Below, piece by piece: positions 33,525 through 40,007 of a stretch of 40,007 nucleotides of DNA. Numbering within the stretch: the stretch's first letter is position 1; every line of letters begins with the position of its first letter. The notes under the pieces were generated by a model. It was not told where the DNA came from. It searched no databases and saw only the letters and a list, made by a program, of their open reading frames with translations. The stretch is taken from NCBI RefSeq assembly GCF_009687845.1, contig NZ_BLAD01000100.1:1-40007 (forward strand), written 5' to 3'. This stretch comes from Acrocarpospora corrugata (GTDB lineage Bacteria; Actinomycetota; Actinomycetes; Streptosporangiales; Streptosporangiaceae). Position numbers and translations under genes: made by a program.

Positions 33525-34106
33525 TCAGCCGGTGGCGGTCGACGCGAAGGCTGCGGCCGGCCGCCCGTTCTGGTGGCTGGAAAAGGCATTCCGCGGAGAG
33601 TCAGGCGACAGACGGAAGCGCTGGTTGCGCGTGCCCGGGGCGAAGCAGTCCCAGGTCTGCATATAGCCATTGGCCGTGGACGCGCCCGTCACGTCCAGGC
33701 AGCGCTGGCCCACGTCGGCCTTGATGCGGTAAGCGCCCATGCCAGCGTCCCAGGTCAGCCACCACTTCTGGTTGTACCCACCGGAGCAGGTCCATTGCTG
33801 CACTACGGCCCCGTTGCCCGAGTTGTTATCGCGCAGGTCGAGGCAGGCGCCGCTGTGCGCCGACACGATCGAGTACACCTCGCCGCTGACGTGGCCCGTG
33901 CTCCGGATGTACCACTTCTGCTGCGAGTTGCCGCTGCACGTCCACTGCTGGATCCGGGCGCCGTTGGCCCGGGACCCATTGACGACGTCCAGACACTTGC
34001 CGCTGTTCAGCGGCCGGAGCTCGTACTTGATCTCGGCCGTGCTTGCCGGTGTGGCGGTGGCGATGATGGCGACGACGACGGTCACAGAGGTGATGAGGCG
34101 TTTCAT
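33525..34106 (-). CDS. Secreted ricin-B-type lectin (CBM13-like)
   Basis: This is a 193-residue protein. A signal peptide (SVTVVVAIIATATPASTA) is followed by one ricin-type beta-trefoil: three repeats with QxW motifs (QQWTCSGNSQQKW, QQWTCSGGYNQKW, MQTWDCFAPGTRNQRF), each preceded by KCLDV/ACLDL/RCLDV. Such folds bind sugars on polysaccharides. No catalytic domain is fused; it may be a standalone lectin. Confidence 0.9.
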   Translation of the reverse strand: MKRLITSVTVVVAIIATATPASTAEIKYELRPLNSGKCLDVVNGSRANGARIQQWTCSGNSQQKWYIRSTGHVSGEVYSIVSAHSGACLDLRDNNSGNGAVVQQWTCSGGYNQKWWLTWDAGMGAYRIKADVGQRCLDVTGASTANGYMQTWDCFAPGTRNQRFRLSPDSPRNAFSSHQNGRPAAAFASTATG

Positions 34107-34242
34107 CGAGACCCCTCACTGTCCTTCGAATGGGCACTGGTGCCGATTTCTCGGGCTGAGCTCGGACATATCGGTATACGTGGGGTATAGGCCCTGCTGA
34201 GAACGAGCTTTGGCGCGGTAGGCCTCCCCGAAACAAGGCTCG

Positions 34243-35449
34243 TCAGGTCGTCGCCAAGGCCTCCGTGGGTGACAGGCGGGCCGCGCGGATCGTTGGGTAC
34301 AGGCCTGCGATCGCACCGATCATCACCGTCGCGCCGACTCCGCCCGCGAGAACCCACAGCGGTACGACCGTGGGCCACTTCTGCGTCGTGGCGTACATTC
34401 CGGCCACCAGATAGCCGAGCAGCGCACCGAACGCACCGCCGAGCAGCGACAGGAGCAGTGACTCCGCGACGAACTGCGTGCGGACCTGGCCTTTTGTGGC
34501 GCCCTGCGATCTGCGCAGGCCGATCTCCGAGCGCCTTTCCAGCACCGAGATCACCATCGTGTTGGCGACGCCGATCCCGCCCACGAGCAGCGCGATCGCG
34601 CCCAACCCGAGCAGCAACGCGTCGAAAGTCGCGTTCGTGGCCCGGCGCGCGGCCAGCGCGTCGGACGGCCTCGACACCTGCACCGCGCCCGGCGCCGACG
34701 GGTTGGCCGTGGGCGCGAGCACCGTACGCACCGCCTCCACCTGCGACTCCACCGACCGCGTGTAGACCGTCGTGGGATGCCCGTCAAAGCCCAGGTAAGT
34801 CGTGGTCGCCGGCCACCCCATGAGCACCGCCGAGTCGAGCTCCGGCGCGAGCAGTACCTTCCGCAACACCCCGACCACGACCCACCACCGGCCGCCGACG
34901 TAGACGGCGGGCACGTTCCCGAGCCGCTGGGCCGCCGTCGCGCCGAGCACCACCGCCGGATACCGGTCGGTCGCCGCATTGAGCCAGGCACCGTGGTCGA
35001 GCGTGCCGCCGACCACGGTGGTCGAGCGTGCCGCCGACCGTCCTGAGCAGGTCGAGCTTGGCCGCGAGCACGGACAGGCCGCCGGACTGCGCCGCCGGGA
35101 TCCGGTCGTTGCGATAGGCGTAGGTGTCACTGAGCACGCCGGTCGCGGTGGCCGACCGCACCGGGCCGATCCGCTTGATCATCGCGACCGACTCGTCGGG
35201 CAGCGTGGCCTGCTTGCCGAACATCGTGTTGCCGGGAGACACGGTCAGCATGTTGGTGCCGAGCTTCGCGAGTTCCTGGTCGAGGTCGGCGCGGCTGGAG
35301 GCGGAGATGCCGACCACCGCGGTCATCGCCGCGATGCCGATCGCGATGCCCAGCGCCGACAGCACGGCGCGCAGCGGGCGCGAGCGCAGACCGTATCCGC
35401 CGAGCCGGGCCAGGTCCGACAGGCGCAGCCGGGCGGGCCGTAGCGACAT
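34243..35449 (-). pseudogene. MacB-like ABC transporter permease broken by a 25-bp duplication
   Basis: The frame starting at 35449 (MSLRPARLRLSDLARLGG) codes for the first membrane segment (LRAVLSALGIAIGIAAMTAVVG) and the MacB-type periplasmic start. It changes frame at about 35010 because of a 25-bp tandem duplication. In the next frame the permease continues (HGAWLNAATDRYPAVVLGA) through ALLLGLGAIALLVGGIGVANTMVISVLERRSEIGLRR, VAESLLLSLLGGAFGALLGYLVAG and VGATVMIGAIAGLYPTIRAARLSPTEAL. Removing 25 bases restores one protein (TVGGTLDHGAWLN). The gene is thus full length but frameshifted by a probably recent slip. Confidence 0.85.
34994..35043. repeat. 25-bp tandem duplication inside the permease gene
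   Basis: The 21-base TGGTCGAGCGTGCCGCCGAC-C stretch starts at 34994 and again at 35019. The period is 25 bases, not a multiple of three, so it shifts the reading frame. Confidence 0.9.
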
Positions 35450-35450
35450 C

Positions 35451-36164
35451 TCAGACCACCTGCCCGTCGCGCATCGGCACCTGCCGCGGCAGGCTGTCCG
35501 CGATTTCGCGGTCATGCGTGATGACCAGGATCGTCGTGCCCGCCTCGTTCAGCTCGCACAGCAGTTTCATCACCCCGGTGCCGGAGACCGAGTCGAGGTT
35601 TCCGGTCGGCTCGTCCGCTAGTAGTAGCGGCGGGTCGCCCACGACCGCGCGGGCGATGGCCACCCGCTGGCGCTCCCCGCCGGAGAGCTGGTAGGGGCGG
35701 TGGGTGAGCCGCTCGCCCAGGCCGACCCGCACCAGCGCGGCCTCGGCGCGCTGCTCGCGTTCCCGCTTGCCGACGCCGGTGTAGAGCAGGCCGTCGGCGA
35801 CGTTGCCCAGCGCGTCCCGCCCCGGCGCGAGGTGGAACTGCTGGAAGACGAAGCCGATACGCCGGGCGCGCAGCGCGGAGAGCTGTCGGTCGGACAGCGA
35901 CGCCACGTCGTGCCCGTCGATTCGCACGGTGCCCTGCGACGGCCGGTCCAGCGTGCCGACCAGGTTCAGCATCGTGGACTTGCCCGAGCCCGACGGCCCG
36001 ACGATCGCCGGCAGCTCGCCGTAGCCGATGACCAGGTCGACCGACCGCAGCGCGGTGACACCGCCGGGGTAGGTCTTGGTGACCCCGGAGAGTTCGATCA
36101 CCGGGTCGCCGACGACGGTTTTGAGGGGATTGACAGATCGGGGTACACCCGATTTCGCAAGCAT
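35451..36164 (-). CDS. MacB-type ABC transporter ATP-binding protein
   Basis: This is a 237-residue ATPase. The domains are GVTKTYPGG, Walker [12 protein letters not shown]-loop FVFQQFHL, signature [14 protein letters not shown], Walker [13 protein letters not shown] and H-loop ITHDRE. It matches the MacB/LolD family. It pairs with the downstream permease, whose ATG follows the stop (TGA-g-ATG), and probably exports peptides or drugs. Because the permease is broken, the system may be inactive. The start ATG at 36164 has a poor ribosome site. Confidence 0.93.
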   Translation of the reverse strand: MLAKSGVPRSVNPLKTVVGDPVIELSGVTKTYPGGVTALRSVDLVIGYGELPAIVGPSGSGKSTMLNLVGTLDRPSQGTVRIDGHDVASLSDRQLSALRARRIGFVFQQFHLAPGRDALGNVADGLLYTGVGKREREQRAEAALVRVGLGERLTHRPYQLSGGERQRVAIARAVVGDPPLLLADEPTGNLDSVSGTGVMKLLCELNEAGTTILVITHDREIADSLPRQVPMRDGQVV

Positions 36165-36229
36165 TCACGTCCAGCGCATTTCGGGTCGCGGTGATCGCGC
36201 TGTGTGATCGTCCCGAGGTGCGCCACGCC

Positions 36230-36640
36230 CTAGCTGTACGGCCAGAAATTGGCGACGACCGTGTTAGTGCGAACGGTCCAGTACGCTCCGGTGGTGGTCC
36301 GGTAGATAACCGTGGCGAAGATCTCGTCGGCCTCGGTGCCCGGGTCCTCGTCCAGTGCGCCTGAGTCTGCGTAAGCCACCGGCTGGTAGGAGCTCAGAAT
36401 GTGCTGAACGCCAAACGGGCCGTCGTCGCCGTACAGATGCCATTCCGCCGGCGCCATGAACGGCCCGCAGGTGACCTCCAGCTTGTACGCCTGGTCGTCA
36501 GTGTGGAGGCTGGTGACGGTCAGGCCGCACTTCGGGGCGGCCTCGGCCGGGCTCGCGGTCACGACGGTCAGTCCCAGGCTCAACGCGGCCAGCAACGTGA
36601 CCGGCCCCGCGACTTTCTTTCCTATCCTGATCGAATTCAT
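36230..36640 (-). CDS. Small secreted protein of unknown function (divergent pair, left)
   Basis: This is a 136-residue protein. Residues 1-35 form a signal peptide ending TASPAEAAPKCG. The mature part has two Cys (KCGLTV, EVTCGPFM), several aromatic residues and no known domain. It is divergent from another small secreted protein, with a shared palindrome-rich promoter region. Fit: beta-rich fold. Confidence 0.75.
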   Translation of the reverse strand: MNSIRIGKKVAGPVTLLAALSLGLTVVTASPAEAAPKCGLTVTSLHTDDQAYKLEVTCGPFMAPAEWHLYGDDGPFGVQHILSSYQPVAYADSGALDEDPGTEADEIFATVIYRTTTGAYWTVRTNTVVANFWPYS

Positions 36641-36799
36641 GGGTGGACTCTCTCTTGAACGGTGTCGTTACTGAGAGGGCGTTCCATGACGTGCCCAGCC
36701 GTTCCACGCCGTTCCGGCGCGGCTCAGAAATCGCCGACGATTTCATGGAACGGGGCGGAACGGCATGTCACGCCATAGAGGTGAAGGGAAGGTCGGAAA
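36641..36799. promoter_or_regulatory. Shared divergent promoter with GGAAC boxes
   Basis: The region carries CGTTCCATGA (36680-36689) and its exact reverse complement TCATGGAACG (36743-36752), plus further GTTCC (36701, 36711) and GGAAC (36757) copies. GGAAC is the core of -35 elements for many ECF sigma factors. This may be a symmetric regulator site or paired ECF promoters. Confidence 0.5.
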
Positions 36800-37282
36800 A
36801 TGATCAAGATTGTCCGAAGCGTCGCCAGAGTCGGTGCCTTCTGTGCTCTTCTCGGGGGAATGGCTGCCATTCCTACCCCGGCACAGGCCGCGTCCAACAG
36901 TTATGTCCAGGTTCGGTACGAGCGCGTCGCGAACTCGAACCCGCGCGAGTACTGGGTCATCATCGAGGGCCGGTTCGCCACCACCTTGGCGCTGGCCCAG
37001 GCTTACATCAACGGGAACTACAACGTCTCATGGAGTCTCACGGGCGAAGACTTCGGGTTGGACCACGTCATCCCGAAGGCGGCCGGGGACGTGCCTCGGC
37101 GCAAGGTGTATGCGACCTCCTTCGGCCTGGCTTTCAGCACCGAGCAGCGCGTCTCCAGCGCCAACCTCATGGAGGACGGGCCGACCGACATTGCCGAGGT
37201 GTACGCGACGGTCGGCCTCTACAAGCCCAATGGGAAGAAGGCTATGGGTCTGAAGTCCAGCACCACCAAGCGAATCTTCTGA
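36800..37282 (+). CDS. Small secreted protein of unknown function (divergent pair, right)
   Basis: This is a 160-residue protein. A signal peptide ends PTPAQAASNS. The mature protein is rich in Tyr, Val and Arg with no Cys and no domain I recognise. It has a GAAGGGAAGG ribosome site. It faces the other small secreted gene, so they are likely co-regulated. Two terminators follow. Confidence 0.75.
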   Translation: MIKIVRSVARVGAFCALLGGMAAIPTPAQAASNSYVQVRYERVANSNPREYWVIIEGRFATTLALAQAYINGNYNVSWSLTGEDFGLDHVIPKAAGDVPRRKVYATSFGLAFSTEQRVSSANLMEDGPTDIAEVYATVGLYKPNGKKAMGLKSSTTKRIF

Positions 37283-37370
37283 GCCCGCGTCCCACCCGGC
37301 TGTGGGCGTCCTCGGTGGCCGGCCGATCCCGGCCGACGCCTGTCCAGGGAGGATGTCGCCTGGATCGAGC

Positions 37371-37392
37371 AGGGCGCCGCCCACGGCGCCCT
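37371..37392 (+). terminator. Terminator hairpin 1
   Basis: AGGGCGCC (37371-37378) pairs with GGCGCCCT (37385-37392), followed by TTGACC. Confidence 0.6.
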
Positions 37393-37398
37393 TTGACC

Positions 37399-37426
37399 AG
37401 GGCGTTCTCCACTTGGAGAGCGCCCT
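37399..37426. terminator. Terminator hairpin 2, between convergent genes
   Basis: AGGGCGTTCTCC (37399-37410) pairs with GGAGAGCGCCCT (37415-37426) with one G-U pair and an ACTT loop. It is shaped to work in both directions between the secreted-protein gene and the DUF11 gene. Confidence 0.75.
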
Positions 37427-37483
37427 GTCGCCCGTCTCTGGTCGTGCTACCCGGTGATTCGCGGCAAGGCGGGTCTCAGCAGG

Positions 37484-39028
37484 TCAGCTTTCCATTTTCG
37501 GTGTCTTCTGGGGCGTGCAGTACGGGCAGGCGGGTGCGGGGTCGACGCAGACCTTGACGCTGTCGCTGTTGTTGGACGGGTTGAGGTCCAGTTCCTTGCC
37601 GCTTGCGGTGGCGGTGTTGGTGGTTTCGGCGACCGTGGTGGCCTTGGCCTGGACGGTCAGGGTGGCTGTGGCGCCGGCGGCGAGAGTGCCGACGGTCCAG
37701 GCCTCGCCGACGTACGCTCCGGTGGAGGACGTTGCCGACAGGAGGGTGAGCCCGGCTGGCAGCGCGTCCTTGACCACGACGCCGGTGGCGTCGTTCGGCC
37801 CGAGGTTGCGGACGGCCACGTGGTAGCTGATCATCCCGCCGGCGGTGACCCGGATCTGCTCGGCGGTCTTGACCACGATCAGGTCGACGGCCGGGTTGAC
37901 CTCGGTGACGGTGTCGCCGCTGGTGGAGGTCAGCGGTTCGGGGTCGGGGCCGAGCCGGTTCTCGTAGTTGACCGTGCCCTGGTTGGTTGCCTGCTTACCT
38001 GCGGCGGCAGGGCCGACCTTGACCCGGAATTCGACGGTGGTGCCGTCGGGCAGGGCGTCACTGTTGGGCAGTTGCCCCCCTGCAACGGCGGTCGCGCCGG
38101 TGCCCAGCATGACGGTGATCTTGCCGGTGGCGGGGTCGAATTCGGCCTGGTCGTCGCCGGCCTGGTCGGTCTTGGCGCCGCTGTTGGGGCCGTTGACGAC
38201 CTGGAGCGAGCCGGGTACGAAAGTGGTGCCCGCCGGGATGGTGTCGGTGAGGCGGACATTCTCCGCCGCGCCGCCGCCCTTGTTGACCGAGGTCAGCCGG
38301 TAGGTGATCTCTTCGCCGACGTTCAGCGGCCCCTGCGGGCTCGCGGTCTTGCTGACGACCACGCACGGTGCGGTGCCGAAGAAGACATCGTCGAGGAAGT
38401 TGCCGAAGGTGGGGTTCCCTCCCGCGGCGGAGATGGAACGGAAGGCGAACCTGGTGGTCGTCATCCCGGCGGGCACGGTGTAGGTGCCGGTGTAGGTGCC
38501 CCACTTCGTGGTGCCGTCGGAGGCGATCGTCTGTTGGGCGGGGGCCTTGGGATCACCGATGCCCAGTGCCATCGTGTCGGTCCCGAGACGGCCGCGGTGG
38601 GACAGTCGCCAGTACAGCTTCTGCCCGGGCGTGGTCGGGCGGTCCTGGTACAGGGTCGCGACCTGGGTGGCGTTCAATTCGGCGAACTGCTTGCCCTCGA
38701 TGGGAGGGACGCCCATCCGGGTGCTCCAGATCTCGATCGCGTGATCGGTGGAGGTCGTCCGCCAGCCCGGCACCGCGTTCGCGCCGCCCTGCGAGGCATC
38801 GGGGAACGAAGCCCACGCCCCGCCGGTAACGACAGGCTGCTCGAAGCCGCCGTTGACCAGCGCCACTCGCTCCGGACAGGTAGCCGGATCCTGCGTGACC
38901 GTACGGGCTGGGCCGACGTGCGCCTGGGTCGGCGCGGTGCCGGCCAGCACCGCATCGGACAGCGTCAGCGGCAGGGCCGTCGCCGCCAGGGCGGCGATTG
39001 GGTAAAGCATCCTGCGGATGTGCTTCAT
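37484..39028 (-). CDS. Secreted surface protein with DUF11 repeats
   Basis: This is a 514-residue protein. The signal peptide (MLYPIAALAATALPLTLSDAVLAG) is followed by a beta-sandwich, carbohydrate-binding-like domain (NGGFEQP, VPGWRTT, EIWST, QKLYWRLSHRG), then two DUF11 (isopeptide-type) domains: KTASPQGPLNVGEEITYRL...VRLTDTIPAGTTF and DLIVVKTAEQIRVTAGGMISYHV...VVVKDALPAGLTLL. The C-terminus ends with a Cys-rich tail (VCVDPAPACPYCTP). There is no sorting signal or membrane anchor. AGG lies about 10 bases before the ATG. Confidence 0.85.
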   Translation of the reverse strand: MKHIRRMLYPIAALAATALPLTLSDAVLAGTAPTQAHVGPARTVTQDPATCPERVALVNGGFEQPVVTGGAWASFPDASQGGANAVPGWRTTSTDHAIEIWSTRMGVPPIEGKQFAELNATQVATLYQDRPTTPGQKLYWRLSHRGRLGTDTMALGIGDPKAPAQQTIASDGTTKWGTYTGTYTVPAGMTTTRFAFRSISAAGGNPTFGNFLDDVFFGTAPCVVVSKTASPQGPLNVGEEITYRLTSVNKGGGAAENVRLTDTIPAGTTFVPGSLQVVNGPNSGAKTDQAGDDQAEFDPATGKITVMLGTGATAVAGGQLPNSDALPDGTTVEFRVKVGPAAAGKQATNQGTVNYENRLGPDPEPLTSTSGDTVTEVNPAVDLIVVKTAEQIRVTAGGMISYHVAVRNLGPNDATGVVVKDALPAGLTLLSATSSTGAYVGEAWTVGTLAAGATATLTVQAKATTVAETTNTATASGKELDLNPSNNSDSVKVCVDPAPACPYCTPQKTPKMES

Positions 39029-39303
39029 GATGACGTTCCTCTCGATGGGCGGAACAGGGTCCGTCCGCCAGCGCCGGAGGATTGGCGCTGGTACCACCAC
39101 GCAGGTTCGCGTGAGCGGCTCACCGGAGGGGGCATGACACGTACCGCTCTGCCAATATTTGGCACGATCTTGTTTGTTAGGACTCTCAGCAGTGAGGACC
39201 TCAATCCGGTCCAGGCAGCAGCCGGGCGGGAGACGCGACGCCTCCGCGCTCGTCCAGCCGACTGCCGCAACTATCGGACACGTCCGAAGTCCAGAAGTTA
39301 CGA

Positions 39304-39426
39304 GAAATTTCGGGTCGAGGACCCGAACGGGCCTAGGTATCGGCGTAACTGAGGAAAGTTTCAAGGATTATCGTCGTATCCGCGCAGTTCAGGGACTCGC
39401 GTCATGTGTCGAGGGCCGAAAGTTTC
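39304..39426 (+). promoter_or_regulatory. Three GAAA/TTTC operators upstream of the xylanase
   Basis: GAAATTTC (39304-39311), GAAAGTTTC (39354-39362) and GAAAGTTTC (39418-39426) are palindromes. Sites of the GAAA...TTTC form are known upstream of Streptomyces xylanase genes. The last one lies 10 bases before a TTGACA. Confidence 0.55.
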
Positions 39427-39435
39427 ACCAGATTC

Positions 39436-39464
39436 TTGACACATTTCGTTACATTTCTCACACT
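39436..39464 (+). promoter_or_regulatory. Candidate promoter
   Basis: TTGACA (39436-39441) and CACACT (39459-39464) are separated by 17 bases. The -35 is perfect; the -10 is weak. Confidence 0.4.
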
Positions 39465-39520
39465 GAGTCCTCAGCAGCTGAATTATGCGCCACCTGGCCA
39501 GCGTCAGTGGAGGAACAGGC

Positions 39521-39655
39521 ATGCTCGAATTCGCTCAGGTCGGACGGCAGATTCCGCCGGATTCCCCAGGGGTCCGCCCCGTCCGGGTCAACGGCGGCCG
39601 GGATGCCATCCGCCTGAGCTGGAACGGCGCCTGCTCGCCGACCAGTGCCAGGTGA
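39521..39655 (+). CDS. Possible 44-aa leader or remnant ORF
   Basis: An ATG at 39521 follows the same ribosome site as the xylanase (GTGGAGGAACAGGC). It encodes 44 residues with a charged, unremarkable sequence. A second frame continues from about 39630 to 39783 with protein-like sequence, so this may be a frameshifted remnant. Function unknown. Confidence 0.3.
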   Translation: MLEFAQVGRQIPPDSPGVRPVRVNGGRDAIRLSWNGACSPTSAR

Positions 39656-39824
39656 GAATGCGTGACGTCAGCGGCAAAGCCGTCGATGTGGGACTCGGCC
39701 CACACCGACGAATCGGGACTCGCTCCTGCCTGATCGCCTCGACTGTTCGGTGCGATCTGAACAGCCTCTCCGCAACCCACTAGCACCCCCCCTTGCTGAT
39801 CTATGTTCCAGTGGAGGAACAGGC

Positions 39825-40007
39825 ATGATCGACAATGCCGTCCCGGACGGCGGACGCCGTAAGCGCCCGTCAGGTCTCCGAAATGCTCTGATCATTGGCA
39901 CCGTGGGCGTCCTCAGCGCCGGTCTGGTCGTGGTGGGCATGTCCACCCCGGCCAATGCCGCGAGCACGCTGGGCGCCTCGGCCGCGCAGAGCAACCGGTA
40001 CTTCGGT
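39825..40007 (+). CDS. GH10 endo-1,4-beta-xylanase, N-terminal part (runs off window)
   Basis: Sixty-one residues are visible. A long signal peptide (LIIGTVGVLSAGLVVVGMSTPANA) is followed by ASTLGASAAQSNRYFG, which closely matches the start of mature GH10 xylanases of actinomycetes (LGAAAAQSGRYFG). The enzyme is expected to be secreted and to cut xylan. The ATG has GGAGG nine bases or so upstream. The catalytic part lies outside the window. Confidence 0.85.
   Translation, partial: MIDNAVPDGGRRKRPSGLRNALIIGTVGVLSAGLVVVGMSTPANAASTLGASAAQSNRYFG

Larger units (their letters stand above)
39029..39504. other. Divergent intergenic region of about 480 bases
   Basis: It separates the DUF11 gene from the xylanase side. 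No gene is supported. It holds AT-rich promoter-like DNA and three GAAA/TTTC palindromes described separately. Confidence 0.5.

Overview
The window is high-GC actinomycete chromosome. The evidence is a chaplin-repeat protein, a topoisomerase I with no Cys4 zinc fingers, an MFS-thymidylate kinase fusion, a DUF5703 protein, a septum-formation-family protein, and many GTG starts. The order topA, tmk fusion, holB, TAP-type hydrolase, tRNA-Thr is a conserved actinomycete core order. The multi-chaplin protein suggests Streptosporangiales, but that placement is inference.

Positions 1-6300 look like an accessory or decayed region. They hold the tail of an unknown gene with a strong terminator, a divergent tRNA-guanine-transglycosylase-like (TGT-like) protein overlapped tail to tail by an unknown 195-aa gene, a decayed DUF389 membrane gene, a short GntR regulator, a small gene broken by an in-frame stop, a 52-aa gene and a large serine integrase. 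The integrase reading frame runs into the antisense strand of tRNA-Leu(GAG), which marks one end of an integrated element.

Positions 6400-24920 are ordinary chromosome: an M20 peptidase, a small membrane protein followed by an eight-repeat chaplin protein, DUF5703, topA, an FAD oxidoreductase, a membrane metallophosphoesterase, MFS-Tmk, holB, a coupled ECF sigma factor and membrane-protein pair, a RicT/PSP1 protein, a TAP-type lipoprotein hydrolase and tRNA-Thr(CGT).

Positions 24924-28250 are a second accessory segment next to tRNA-Thr. It has a decayed tyrosine integrase, several strong palindromes, and a two-gene operon of a 115-aa Cys-containing protein and a 527-aa ImmA/IrrE-type metalloprotease. 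This operon is the best candidate here for an undescribed system.

Positions 28600-40007 carry mostly secreted, transport and surface functions: a NicO-type metal exporter with a His-rich loop and its secreted partner, a purple-acid-phosphatase-like enzyme, a septum-formation-like protein, a VapBC-type toxin-antitoxin pair, a ricin-type lectin, a MacB-like ABC transporter whose permease is broken by a 25-bp tandem duplication, two small divergent secreted proteins sharing a palindromic promoter region, a DUF11 surface protein, and the start of a GH10 xylanase behind three GAAA/TTTC palindromes.
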